A stretch of DNA of 64,000 bases. Origin: Defluviicoccus sp. (GTDB taxonomy: Bacteria; Pseudomonadota; Alphaproteobacteria; MPNO01). Positions within the stretch are counted from its first letter, which is position 1. Each line of letters opens with the position of its first letter. A program made the position numbers and the translations under genes. Where the stretch lies: positions 1 through 64,000 of the forward strand of contig JAJEHI010000085.1 of the NCBI GenBank assembly GCA_022823775.1, given 5' to 3'. This document shows positions 1-7,644 of this stretch, piece after piece. The notes below the pieces were generated by a model. That model saw nothing but the letters and a program-made list of their open reading frames with translations. It did no database searches and was not told the origin of the DNA.

Positions 1-85
1 GGCGGGGGGGGGGTTTTCCGGCCCGGGGGGGGCGGCCCCGCCCCCCCCCCCCCCCCCGCGGGGGGGGGGGGGGTGGGGGGCGCCC
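1..85. other. G/C homopolymer stretch at window edge
   Basis: Runs of 10 to 18 consecutive G or C with almost no A or T. No reading frame, no repeat unit and no recognisable signal is present. It resembles a low-quality contig end or scaffold-join artefact rather than biological sequence. Normal codon-structured sequence begins shortly afterwards with the 3' end of the oxidoreductase gene. Confidence 0.7.
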
Positions 86-119
86 TGAAGCCGCCCCGTG
101 CGAACCGGGCGCGCGGAGG

Positions 120-1103
120 TCAGTCCAGCCGCAGGATCACCTTGCCGCGGACCTGGCGGCCGCGAATCACGTCGAACGCCTTCACGTAGTCCGTCATGGG
201 GAAGACCTCCTGGACGGGAACGGCGATCTTGCCCTCGCCATGGAGATCGAACAGTTCGTTCTGGACGCGCTGCACCCATCCGGGATCGCGGTCGCGGTAG
301 GCCGCCCAGTTCACGCCGGTCACCGAAATGACCTTCAACAGCGCGTAGTTGGTCCGGAACGACGCGATTTCGCCGCTGGTGAAGCCGACGATAACGGCCC
401 TTCCGTCGAAATCGAGCGCGCGGATGGCGCCGTCGAACACCTCTCCGCCGACGCTTTCGACGACCACGTCGACGGCCCCGCACGCCTCCTTCACCTGGTC
501 CCGGATCGAACCGCGCAGGTCTTCGACCGTCAGGTCCACGACGTGGTCGGCGCCGTTGTCGAGCGCCACGCCCGCCTTGGACATCGTCGTGACCCCGGCG
601 AGCACCGTGCAGCCGAACGCCTTGGCGAGCTGCATCGCGGCGATACCGACGCTGCCGGTCGCGGCGGTGACCAGCACCCGGTCTCCCTTCTTCACGCCGG
701 CCCTGGCCACGAGCGCGAAATGCGCGGTCTGATAGGCGATTCCGATCGCCGCGGCTTCCTCGAAGCTCATGTCGTCGGGCATCGGAAAGCAGTGATCGGC
801 CGGCAGGACCAGCTTCTCCGCGTAGGTCCCCCATTCGGCCTGGACCATCACCCGGTCGCCGACCGACAGCCCTTCCACGCCTTCCCCGACCGCCGCGACC
901 GTGCCGGCGCCCTCCTTCCCCGGCACGAAGGGGTGCGGAGGGATGATCTGGTACTTGCCCTCGATCACCAGCAGGTCGGGAAAATTGACCGCCGTTGCCT
1001 TCATGTCGACCAGCACCTCGCCCCGGCCGGGCGCCGGGTCCGGCATGTCCTCGATTTTCAACTCTTCCGGGGATCCGATCGCGTGGGCGACGATGGCGCG
1101 CAT
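120..1103 (-). CDS. NADPH:quinone oxidoreductase family protein (zinc-free MDR)
   Basis: A 327-residue medium-chain dehydrogenase/reductase. The N-terminal GroES-like fold has the PFVPGKEGAGTV segment near residues 58-69, and the Rossmann part has AATGSVGIAAMQLAK near 147-161. The cysteine and histidine ligands of zinc alcohol dehydrogenases are absent, which fits the quinone oxidoreductase/enoyl reductase branch using NADPH. Start chosen at the ATG at 1103 because AAGGAG lies 7 nt upstream; an in-frame start further upstream would run into the divergent alanine dehydrogenase gene. It is divergent from ald across a 109-bp promoter region. Exact electron acceptor unknown. Confidence 0.85.
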   Translation of the reverse strand: MRAIVAHAIGSPEELKIEDMPDPAPGRGEVLVDMKATAVNFPDLLVIEGKYQIIPPHPFVPGKEGAGTVAAVGEGVEGLSVGDRVMVQAEWGTYAEKLVLPADHCFPMPDDMSFEEAAAIGIAYQTAHFALVARAGVKKGDRVLVTAATGSVGIAAMQLAKAFGCTVLAGVTTMSKAGVALDNGADHVVDLTVEDLRGSIRDQVKEACGAVDVVVESVGGEVFDGAIRALDFDGRAVIVGFTSGEIASFRTNYALLKVISVTGVNWAAYRDRDPGWVQRVQNELFDLHGEGKIAVPVQEVFPMTDYVKAFDVIRGRQVRGKVILRLD

Positions 1104-1212
1104 GCTGAAACTCCTTGTGGTCGATCCGGGTCCGACCCATGTTTGGCAAACGGGTTCCGAAGTGCGCCGGGGCAATCTCGACCGACCGGCGGGAACCGAG
1201 AGGGAGAACCCC

Positions 1213-2331
1213 ATGTTAGTCGGCGTGCCGCGGGAGATTAAGACCGAAGAAAACCGGGTGGGCATGACGCTCGGCTCGGTGCGCGAGCTGGTCCGCGGCG
1301 GCCAGGAGGTCATCGTCGAGACCGGCGCGGCGCGCCGGATCGGCATTGACGACGAGGACTACGAGCAGGCCGGGGCGCGGATCGCGGCCGACGCGGCGGA
1401 GGTGTTCGCGAAGGCGGACATGATCGTGAAGGTGAAGGAGCCGCAGCCCTCCGAGATCGCCATGCTGCGCGAGGACCAGATCCTCTTCACCTACCTGCAT
1501 CTGGCGCCGGACCCGGTCCAGACGCAGGGGCTGATCGAATCGGGCTGCATCGCCATCGCCTACGAGACGGTGACCGACGATTTCGGCGGGCTGCCCCTGC
1601 TTGCGCCGATGAGCGAGGTCGCCGGCCGCATGGCGGTCCAGGCCGGCGCCCATTGCCTGGAAACGGAGCACGGGGGCCGGGGCATCCTTCTCGGCGGCGT
1701 GCCCGGCGTCCGTCCGGGCAAGGTCGTCGTCATCGGCGGCGGCGTGGTGGGGACCAACGCGGTGCTCGTCGCCAACGGGTTCGGCGCGGCCGTCACCGTG
1801 CTCGACACCTCGCACCGCCGCCTCGCCGAGCTCGACCTGCAGTTCCGGAGCCTGATCGCCACGCGGCAATCGAGGGGGGACACGATCGAGCAGGAGGTCG
1901 TGGAGGCGGACCTGGTGATCGGCGCGGTGCTGGTCCCAGGCGCTGCCGCGCCCAAGCTGGTCACCCGCGACATGGTGAGGGCGATGAAGCGGGGTTCGGT
2001 GATCGTCGACGTCGCCATCGATCAGGGCGGGTGCTGCGAGACCAGCCGCCCGACGACCCATTCCGACCCGAGTTTCACGGTGGACGAGGTCGTGCATTAC
2101 TGCGTCGCGAACATGCCGGGCGCGGTGGCGAGAACCTCGACGCTGGCGCTCAACGCCGCCACCCTCCCCTTCATCTGCAGGCTCGCCCGGGACGGCTGGC
2201 GGGATGCGCTTCTCGGCGACCCGCATCTTCTGAACGGGCTCAACGTCCACCGCGGGCGGCTGACCCATGGCGCGGTCGCGGAGGCGCAGAACAGGGATCA
2301 CGTCCCGGCGCGGAAGGCGCTCGCCGCCTGA
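1213..2331 (+). CDS. ald: Alanine dehydrogenase
   Basis: Interconverts L-alanine and pyruvate plus ammonia with NAD. The 372-residue length is normal for the family. Catalytic and substrate residues known from the mycobacterial enzyme fall at the same numbers here: R15, K75, H96 and D270. The NAD-binding glycine motif is [12 protein letters not shown] near 172-183. The ATG at 1213 has AGGGAG 6 nt upstream. Transcribed divergently from the quinone oxidoreductase. The protein is cytosolic. It could serve alanine catabolism or ammonia assimilation; nothing adjacent decides between these. Confidence 0.95.
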   Translation: MLVGVPREIKTEENRVGMTLGSVRELVRGGQEVIVETGAARRIGIDDEDYEQAGARIAADAAEVFAKADMIVKVKEPQPSEIAMLREDQILFTYLHLAPDPVQTQGLIESGCIAIAYETVTDDFGGLPLLAPMSEVAGRMAVQAGAHCLETEHGGRGILLGGVPGVRPGKVVVIGGGVVGTNAVLVANGFGAAVTVLDTSHRRLAELDLQFRSLIATRQSRGDTIEQEVVEADLVIGAVLVPGAAAPKLVTRDMVRAMKRGSVIVDVAIDQGGCCETSRPTTHSDPSFTVDEVVHYCVANMPGAVARTSTLALNAATLPFICRLARDGWRDALLGDPHLLNGLNVHRGRLTHGAVAEAQNRDHVPARKALAA

Positions 2332-2343
2332 TCGTCCACGATT

Positions 2344-2383
2344 GTCCACCGGGCGGCATTTCGGTCCACCAGGCGGCATTTCG
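2344..2383. repeat. Two tandem 20-bp direct repeats upstream of an oxidoreductase gene
   Basis: Unit GTCCACCGGGCGGCATTTCG at 2344-2363 is followed without a gap by GTCCACCAGGCGGCATTTCG at 2364-2383, with one mismatch. A partial copy (CGTCCACG) lies just upstream. The array lies 60 bp before the ATG of the next gene, so a tandem operator spaced by about two helical turns is possible. Function is inference. Confidence 0.8.
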
Positions 2384-2443
2384 CGGCCCGGTGCGACGCG
2401 ATAAAATGCGCAATCCGCGAAACCCGGCAGGAAGGCGTGCGCG

Positions 2444-3340
2444 ATGGAGTTGCGCAGGGTCGGCATTATCGGCCTCGGAGCGATGGGCCGTCCGATGGCG
2501 GAACATGTCGCCAGGGCCGGCTATTCGCTGAGGCTGCACGACATCGAACCCGGACGCGCCGAGGAAATCGCCAGATCGACCGGCGGCCGGGTCGCGAACG
2601 GTCCCGCCGGCGTTGCCGCGGCCAGCGATGTCGTCATCACCATGCTGCCGACCGGCGCGGATGTCGCCCGCGCCGCGCTCGGGGAAGGCGGAATTGCCGA
2701 CGGGTTTGCCGACGGCGGCATTCTGGTCGACATGAGCTCGTCGGAACCGTCCGGCACGGTGGAGCTCGCCGCGGCGCTCGCGGAGCGCGGGATCGGAACG
2801 ATCGACGCGCCCGTTTCCGGCGGACGCAAGGGCGCGGTGGAGGGCACGCTCACCATCATGGCGGGCGGCGACGCGGCACTTGTCGAGCGATGCCGGCCCA
2901 TGCTCGAGACCATGGGGAAGCGCGTCGTTCATACCGGCCCCGTCGGCTCGGGCCACGCGCTCAAGGCGCTCAACAACACGATCGGCGCCGCCGGCTTTCT
3001 GATCGCGATCGAGGCGTTTCTGGTCGGCAAACGGTTCGGCCTGGAACCGGAGACGATGGCCGAAGTCGTCAATTCGTCCACCGGCATGAACCATTCGACG
3101 CGCAACAAATTTGCCCAGTTCGTCTTTTCGCGCGGCTTCGATTCGGGATTTGCCCTGGACCTGATGGTCAAGGACCTCGACATCGCGCTCGATCTCGCGC
3201 GGGATACCGGGACGGCGGTGCCGTTCGCCGCGCTCAGCCGGCAGATCTGGGCCCAGGCGCAGCAAAATCTCGAGCCCGGGCGCGACCACACCGAAATCGT
3301 CCGATGGCTCGAACGAGTCGCCCGCGCGGAACTCCGGTAG
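2444..3340 (+). CDS. NAD(P)-dependent beta-hydroxyacid dehydrogenase (3-hydroxyisobutyrate dehydrogenase family)
   Basis: A 298-residue enzyme of the 3-hydroxyisobutyrate/tartronate-semialdehyde/6-phosphogluconate dehydrogenase superfamily. The dinucleotide motif GLGAMG is at residues 10-15, the substrate loop APVSGGRKGAVEGT at about 122-135, and the catalytic lysine is K174 in GHALKALNN. It would oxidise a 3-hydroxy acid to a semialdehyde or do the reverse. It begins a compact unit: the transporter gene starts 4 nt after its stop, and the AhpD-like gene overlaps the transporter. The substrate cannot be told from sequence. Confidence 0.9.
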   Translation: MELRRVGIIGLGAMGRPMAEHVARAGYSLRLHDIEPGRAEEIARSTGGRVANGPAGVAAASDVVITMLPTGADVARAALGEGGIADGFADGGILVDMSSSEPSGTVELAAALAERGIGTIDAPVSGGRKGAVEGTLTIMAGGDAALVERCRPMLETMGKRVVHTGPVGSGHALKALNNTIGAAGFLIAIEAFLVGKRFGLEPETMAEVVNSSTGMNHSTRNKFAQFVFSRGFDSGFALDLMVKDLDIALDLARDTGTAVPFAALSRQIWAQAQQNLEPGRDHTEIVRWLERVARAELR

Positions 3341-3344
3341 AGCG

Positions 3345-4262
3345 GTGAACGACAAGCCGGCGCGGGGTCCGGCCGCCTACCGCCCGAAACTCGACAATCT
3401 GCGCGGCATCCTCTGGATGCTGCTCGCCGTCACGCTGCTCACCGCGATGTTCGCGATCATCAAGCAGATGGCGACGGAGCTCCCGTTCTTCGTCGTCGCG
3501 CTGATGCGGACCACTACGGCGCTTGTCATGTTCGTTCCCTGGCTGATCCGCGTGGGCCGGCCGGGGATCGCGACCCGCCGCCTGAAGACCCATTTCCTGC
3601 GGGCCTTCTTCGGAATCGCTTCCTTCGCGGCGATCGTCTACGCGGTCGGGCGGCTGATGCTGTCGGACACGATGGTGCTTTCGTTCACGTCGCCGTTCTG
3701 GTCGATCCTGCTCTCGGGCCTGATCCTCGGCGAAACGATCCGCCGCGACCGGACGTTCGCCACCATTGCCGGGTTCGTCGGGGTGGTGATGATCGTCAAG
3801 CCGCACGGCGAGGTCGACCACGCGATGCTGATCGCGCTGGGGAGCGCGGTGCTCACCAGCGGCGCGATCATCTCGCTGAAGAGCCTGTCCTCGACCGAAC
3901 CGCCCGCCCGCATCGTGTTCTACTTTTTCCTCTTCGGCACGCTGTTCCTGCTGCCGCCCGCGCTCCTTACCTGGGAAACGCCGACCCTGGAGCAGTTCGG
4001 CTGGCTGATCGCGGCGGGAGTCCTCGGCGGGGTCGGGCAGAATTTCCTCGCGCGCGCCTACGACGCGGGCGAAGTGACGATCGTCGCCCCGCTCGATTTC
4101 CTGCGAATGCCGCTCGCGGCGTTCTTCGGCTTCGTCGTTTTTTCCGAAATCCCCGACATCTGGTCGGCCGGGGGAACGGCTGTGATAATCGCGGCGCTCC
4201 TGTTCATGACGCGACGCGACGCCATCGAGCGGCGGCGGCAGCGCGGGGAGACCCAGGGATGA
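3345..4262 (+). CDS. DMT-superfamily transporter, EamA family
   Basis: A 305-residue inner-membrane protein with about ten hydrophobic segments arranged as two EamA repeats, as expected for drug/metabolite exporters. The GTG start at 3345 lies 4 nt after the preceding stop, and the 3' end overlaps the next start as ATGA (4259-4262), so the three genes are probably translationally coupled. The cytosolic C-terminus is rich in arginine. Family members export amino acids, nucleosides or small metabolites; the cargo here is unknown. Confidence 0.85.
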   Translation: MNDKPARGPAAYRPKLDNLRGILWMLLAVTLLTAMFAIIKQMATELPFFVVALMRTTTALVMFVPWLIRVGRPGIATRRLKTHFLRAFFGIASFAAIVYAVGRLMLSDTMVLSFTSPFWSILLSGLILGETIRRDRTFATIAGFVGVVMIVKPHGEVDHAMLIALGSAVLTSGAIISLKSLSSTEPPARIVFYFFLFGTLFLLPPALLTWETPTLEQFGWLIAAGVLGGVGQNFLARAYDAGEVTIVAPLDFLRMPLAAFFGFVVFSEIPDIWSAGGTAVIIAALLFMTRRDAIERRRQRGETQG

Positions 4263-5356
4263 GCGGCGAAAAGCTGTCCGACCTCGCGCCGTTTGCAATT
4301 CGCGCCGACCTCGACCGGGCTTACGAGCGCGCCTGGAAACATCTCGCCAGCCCGGGAACATGGTGGGACGGCGCGCACAGGCTCGCCATGGTCCGGGCCT
4401 GCCGCGAAGCGCCCGATTGCGCGCTCTGCCGGGAACGGGCGGCTTCGCTCTCTCCTTTTGCGGTGGAGGGAGTCCACGATTCGACCAGCGGTCTGCCGGA
4501 CAATATCGTGGAGGTCGTCCACCGGATCCGGACCGATTCGGGGCGGCTGACCGAATCCTGGTTCCGCCGCGCGATCGACGGCGGGCTTTCCGAGACGGAA
4601 TATGTGGAGATCGTGGGCGTGGTTTCCGTCGCGACCGCCCTCGACACTCTGGCGAAGGCGCTCGGCATCCCGCCGCGGCCGCTTCCCGAGCCGCTGCCGG
4701 GCAGCCCTTCGCGCCATCGCCCGGCGAATGCCAGGCGGACGCTTGCCTGGGTCGCCACGCTCGAGCCCGAGGACGTCGCGGACGACCATCCCAACCCCTA
4801 TGGCGACAAGACGCCCGATCTCGTCGCCAACATCCACCGCGGGATGAGCGTCGTGCCGGCCGAGGTCGCGGCGTTCTTCGAGCTCGACGACGTTATCTAC
4901 CTGCCGCAATTCGCGCTCAAGGATTTCGCCAACGAATACCGCGCGATCGACCACGCCCAGATGGAGCTCGTCGCCGCCCGGGTCTCGCTGATCAACCGGT
5001 GCCGATACTGAACCGCCGGACATGTGATGCTGCTCCGTGAGAGCGGCGAGCATTACGGAGAAACCTATACCCTCGACGGCGTTACCGGGGATGGCGACGG
5101 CGGAGTGCCGCACGGCCGGCAGCTGCTCGATTTCGCCCAAGCGGCGATCGGCGGCACCGAGATCCAACTCCGCCGCGCGCGGGAGGCCCTGATCGCGGCC
5201 GTCGGCGAGGAAGGCTTCGTCGATGCCGCGGGCGTCGTCGCTTCCTTCAACGCTGTGGTGCGGATCGCCGATGCGACGGGGATTCCGGTCGAAAACTTCA
5301 AGCTGGAACGGACCGTCGAGGAGCGCGCCGCGCTCGGCATCGACGACTGGCACTGA
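4259..5356 (+). CDS. AhpD-like alkylhydroperoxidase-related selenoprotein (in-frame TGA read as Sec)
   Basis: One open frame of 365 codons is interrupted only by TGA at 5009-5011. Decoded as selenocysteine (residue 251), it completes C248-R-Y-U251-T-A-G-H255, the AhpD/carboxymuconolactone-decarboxylase active-site pattern CxxCxxxH with Sec as second redox residue. The conserved helical AhpD scaffold lies on both sides: LSETEYVEIVGVVSVATALD before it, and FVDAAGVVASFNAVVRIADATG after it. A second redox-type motif, C54-A-L-C57, lies near the N-terminus. AhpD-like proteins reduce peroxides or disulfides. The start overlaps the transporter stop (ATGA). A hairpin meeting the bacterial SECIS consensus follows the TGA. 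A nonsense mutation or base error (TGC to TGA) is the alternative. No sel genes lie in this window. Confidence 0.85.
5022..5053 (+). promoter_or_regulatory. Candidate bacterial SECIS element
   Basis: Immediately downstream of TGA 5009-5011. An 8-bp upper stem pairs 5028-5035 (UGCUGCUC) with 5041-5048 (GAGCGGCG), including two G-U pairs. It closes a 5-nt loop CGUGA (5036-5040) with G as its second base. A lower 3-bp helix pairs 5022-5024 with 5051-5053. Twenty-four nucleotides separate the TGA from the loop. The published bacterial SECIS consensus asks for a small loop with G in its first two bases about 16-37 nt after UGA and an upper stem of at least 4 bp. All are met. It would recruit SelB. 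Confidence 0.7.
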
Positions 5357-5368
5357 CGGGACGTCGCA

Positions 5369-5407
5369 TCCCTCGATACGGCGCTGGCGCGCCCGCTCGG
5401 GATGAGG
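5369..5407. repeat. Dispersed palindromic repeat, family B, copy 1
   Basis: Begins TCCCTCGATACGGCG and ends CTCGGGATGAGG. The same start and end are found at 20819-20856 and, inverted, at 20870-20909. All copies lie between genes. REP-like; no coding potential. Confidence 0.65.
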
Positions 5408-5431
5408 ACACTTTGTCGCTATCCGCACCGG

Positions 5432-5533
5432 CCCCTCACCCCGACCCTCTCCCGAGGGAGAGGGAGACTTGCGGCACCGACCCCGCTCTACCGTCTCCCC
5501 TCCCGCTTGCGGGAGGGGCCGGGGGAGGGTGGG
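5432..5533. repeat. Dispersed palindromic repeat, family A, copy 1
   Basis: About 100 bp built from two hairpins: a CCCTCTCCC/GGGAGAGGG palindrome, then CTCCCGC-TT-GCGGGAG flanked by C and G tracts. The outer ends CCCTCACC and GGTGGG are also complementary. Copies are at 11653-11755, 24138-24239 and 49308-49408. It fills the gap between the convergent selenoprotein and prpC genes and could act as a bidirectional terminator. Confidence 0.8.
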
Positions 5534-5588
5534 CCGCTCGGTACGGACCGCCGTGATCCGGTCAGGTCGGAAATCGACGGGCGGCGTC

Positions 5589-6716
5589 TCAGCGCCGGCC
5601 GATCGGCAGGACCTCGCGCTGGGCCACGCCGCTATAGGCGCTGAGCGGGCGGATCAGCCTGTTGTCCGCGTTCTGCTCCAGGTAATGCGCGGTCCATCCG
5701 GTGATCCGGCTCATCACGAAGAGCGGCGTGAACATCTCGATGTCGAAGCCCATCATGTAATAGGCGGGGCCGGCCGGGAAATCGAGATTGGGGTGGATCC
5801 CCTTCTCCCCGATCATCACCTTCTGGAGCCCGTCGGACATGCGGATCCACGTGTCGTCGTCTTTCCAGGCGGCGAGGTCCTCCAGGCAGCGGCGCATCGT
5901 CGGCACCCGGGAATCTCCCGACTTGTAGACCCGGTGGCCGAACCCCATCACCAGCCTCTTTTGAGCGATGGCGTCCTTCATCCATTGCTCGGCGATGTCC
6001 GGGTCGCCGATTTCGAGGAACATGTGCATCACCGCCTCGTTGGCGCCGCCGTGGAGCGGGCCCTTGAGCGAGCCGATGCCGCCGGTGACCGCCGAATAGA
6101 TGTCCGACCGGCTGGAGGCGATGGTGCGTACGGTGAAGGTGGACGCGTTGAAGCTGTGCTCGGCGTAGAGGATCATCGAGGTATCGAAGGCGTCGATCAC
6201 CTCCCGCGGCGGCACCTCGCCGAAGCACATGTTGAAGAAGTTCTCGACCATGGGGAGATCGTCCCGGGGCGCGATGCGCTCCTCGCCCTTCCGGAACCGG
6301 TAGTCGGTCGCGATCATGGTCGGGATCTTGGCGAAGAGGTCGAGCGACCGGCTGCGGTCGGCCTCTTCCGGCTCCCCGCCCCAGGCGGTTTCCGTCGTGC
6401 CGAGATAGCTGACCGCCGTCCTCAGCGTGTCCATCGGGTGCGCGTCGCGCGGAAACCGCCGGATGACGGCGACATGGTCCTGCGAGATTTCGCGCCGCCG
6501 GGCTTCCTCCGCCCTGAGCTCGTCGAGCTGGGCGGCCGTCGGCAAATCGCCGTTCCACATCAGCCAGGCGACTTCCTCGAAGGAGGCGCGCGCGCAGAGG
6601 TCCTGCACCGCATAGCCGCGATAAGTGAGAGAGTTGGTCTCCGGCATCACCTTGGAGATCGCGGTGGTGTCCACCGTCACCCCGGCGAGGCCCTTCTGGA
6701 TTTCCGGTTCCGCCAT
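5589..6716 (-). CDS. prpC: 2-methylcitrate synthase (citrate synthase family)
   Basis: Condenses propionyl-CoA with oxaloacetate in the methylcitrate cycle. The 375 residues carry citrate-synthase landmarks: EHSFNASTF with H187, LHGGANEA with H222, and GFGHRVYK with H261, plus a conserved aspartate in NLDFPAG. ATG at 6716. It is the last gene of the minus-strand prpD-prpB-prpC operon, 34 nt after prpB. The methylcitrate rather than citrate assignment rests on the prp neighbours. The family does not separate cleanly by sequence, and dual citrate/methylcitrate activity is possible. Confidence 0.9.
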   Translation of the reverse strand: MAEPEIQKGLAGVTVDTTAISKVMPETNSLTYRGYAVQDLCARASFEEVAWLMWNGDLPTAAQLDELRAEEARRREISQDHVAVIRRFPRDAHPMDTLRTAVSYLGTTETAWGGEPEEADRSRSLDLFAKIPTMIATDYRFRKGEERIAPRDDLPMVENFFNMCFGEVPPREVIDAFDTSMILYAEHSFNASTFTVRTIASSRSDIYSAVTGGIGSLKGPLHGGANEAVMHMFLEIGDPDIAEQWMKDAIAQKRLVMGFGHRVYKSGDSRVPTMRRCLEDLAAWKDDDTWIRMSDGLQKVMIGEKGIHPNLDFPAGPAYYMMGFDIEMFTPLFVMSRITGWTAHYLEQNADNRLIRPLSAYSGVAQREVLPIGRR

Positions 6717-6750
6717 CCGTTCCTCCCTTTCCGTCCCGCCCCTCGGGCAT

Positions 6751-7644
6751 TCAGATCCTGAAATTGAAGAGGCTCCGGTCGAAGCGATTGTAATCCTCGT
6801 AGCGAACCAGCTCATAGAGCCGCTTGCGGGTCTGCATCCGGGGGACGGCGTCCTCCTGGCTGCCCCTCTCCTTCAGGATGTCGAGCCCTTCCTCGACCCC
6901 GAACATCGCGAGGCGAAGCGTCGTTACCGGGTAGATCGCGATGTTGTAGCCGAGCTCGACCAGCCGGTCGCGCGTGAGCAGCGGCGTCTTTCCGAACTCG
7001 GTCAGATTGGCCAGAAGGGGCACGTCGATCGCCGCGCGGAAGGCCTCGTATTCGGGGATCGCGGCGAGAGCCTCGGGAAAGATCGCGTCCGCGCCCGCGT
7101 CGACATAGGCCCTGGCGCGGTCGATCGCCGCCTCCATCCCCTCGGAAGCCTTGGCGTCGGTCCGAGCCATCAGGAGAAAGTTCGGATCGCGTTTTGCATC
7201 GGCCGCGGCGCGGATCTTCTGCGCCATGTCGGCGGCCGGGATCAGCACCTTGTTGTCGAGATGACCGCAGCGCTTGGGGCTGAGCTGATCCTCCAGATGG
7301 CATCCCGCGAGCCCGGCATCCTCGATCTCCTGGATCGAGCGCGCCGCGTTCATCGGCTCGCCGAACCCGGTGTCGAGGTCGATCAGCGCGGGCAGGTCGG
7401 TCGCGCGCGCGATCTGGTGGCCCCGCGCCGTCACCTCGGGCAGCGTCGTCAGCCCGATATCGGGAAGCGCGAGGTCGGCCGACAGCGCGGCGCCCGAGAT
7501 GTAGATACCGTCGAAACCCTTTTCCTGGACCGTCACCGCCACCAGGGGCGAGAACGCGCCCGGCATCTGCAGCAACGCGCCGGAGTCGAGCGCGGCGCGG
7601 AACGCGGCGCGTTTCTCCGCCGCCGTCTTCTTCGCGAACAGCAT
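6751..7644 (-). CDS. prpB: 2-methylisocitrate lyase
   Basis: Cleaves 2-methylisocitrate to pyruvate and succinate. The 297 residues of the isocitrate lyase/PEP mutase superfamily include the catalytic motif K124-R-C-G-H128, with C126 as the expected acid/base, and the metal-binding D89-L-D91-T-G-F-G segment. The start at 7644 shares its first base with the prpD stop codon (TGATG arrangement), so translation is coupled. Middle gene of prpD-prpB-prpC. Confidence 0.95.
   Translation of the reverse strand: MLFAKKTAAEKRAAFRAALDSGALLQMPGAFSPLVAVTVQEKGFDGIYISGAALSADLALPDIGLTTLPEVTARGHQIARATDLPALIDLDTGFGEPMNAARSIQEIEDAGLAGCHLEDQLSPKRCGHLDNKVLIPAADMAQKIRAAADAKRDPNFLLMARTDAKASEGMEAAIDRARAYVDAGADAIFPEALAAIPEYEAFRAAIDVPLLANLTEFGKTPLLTRDRLVELGYNIAIYPVTTLRLAMFGVEEGLDILKERGSQEDAVPRMQTRKRLYELVRYEDYNRFDRSLFNFRI

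Noticed and set aside
2344-2383. CRISPR-like array
   Set aside because: Only two abutting 20-bp units with no spacers and no cas genes.
3234-4361. Long minus-strand open frame opposite the EamA gene
   Set aside because: Composition is Arg/Glu/Asp-rich with no domain, typical of an antisense shadow in high-G+C DNA; the plus-strand transporter is clearly real.
5017-5037. Shorter alternative hairpin CGGA/TCCG after the TGA as SECIS
   Set aside because: Its loop begins about 11 nt after the TGA, too close for the known consensus, and it has a bulge; the hairpin with loop 5036-5040 fits better.
5024-5356. Independent 110-residue gene starting at GTG/ATG 5024-5027
   Set aside because: It is in the same frame as the preceding gene, separated only by TGA, lacks a ribosome binding site, and completes the AhpD fold; better read as the second half of one selenoprotein.
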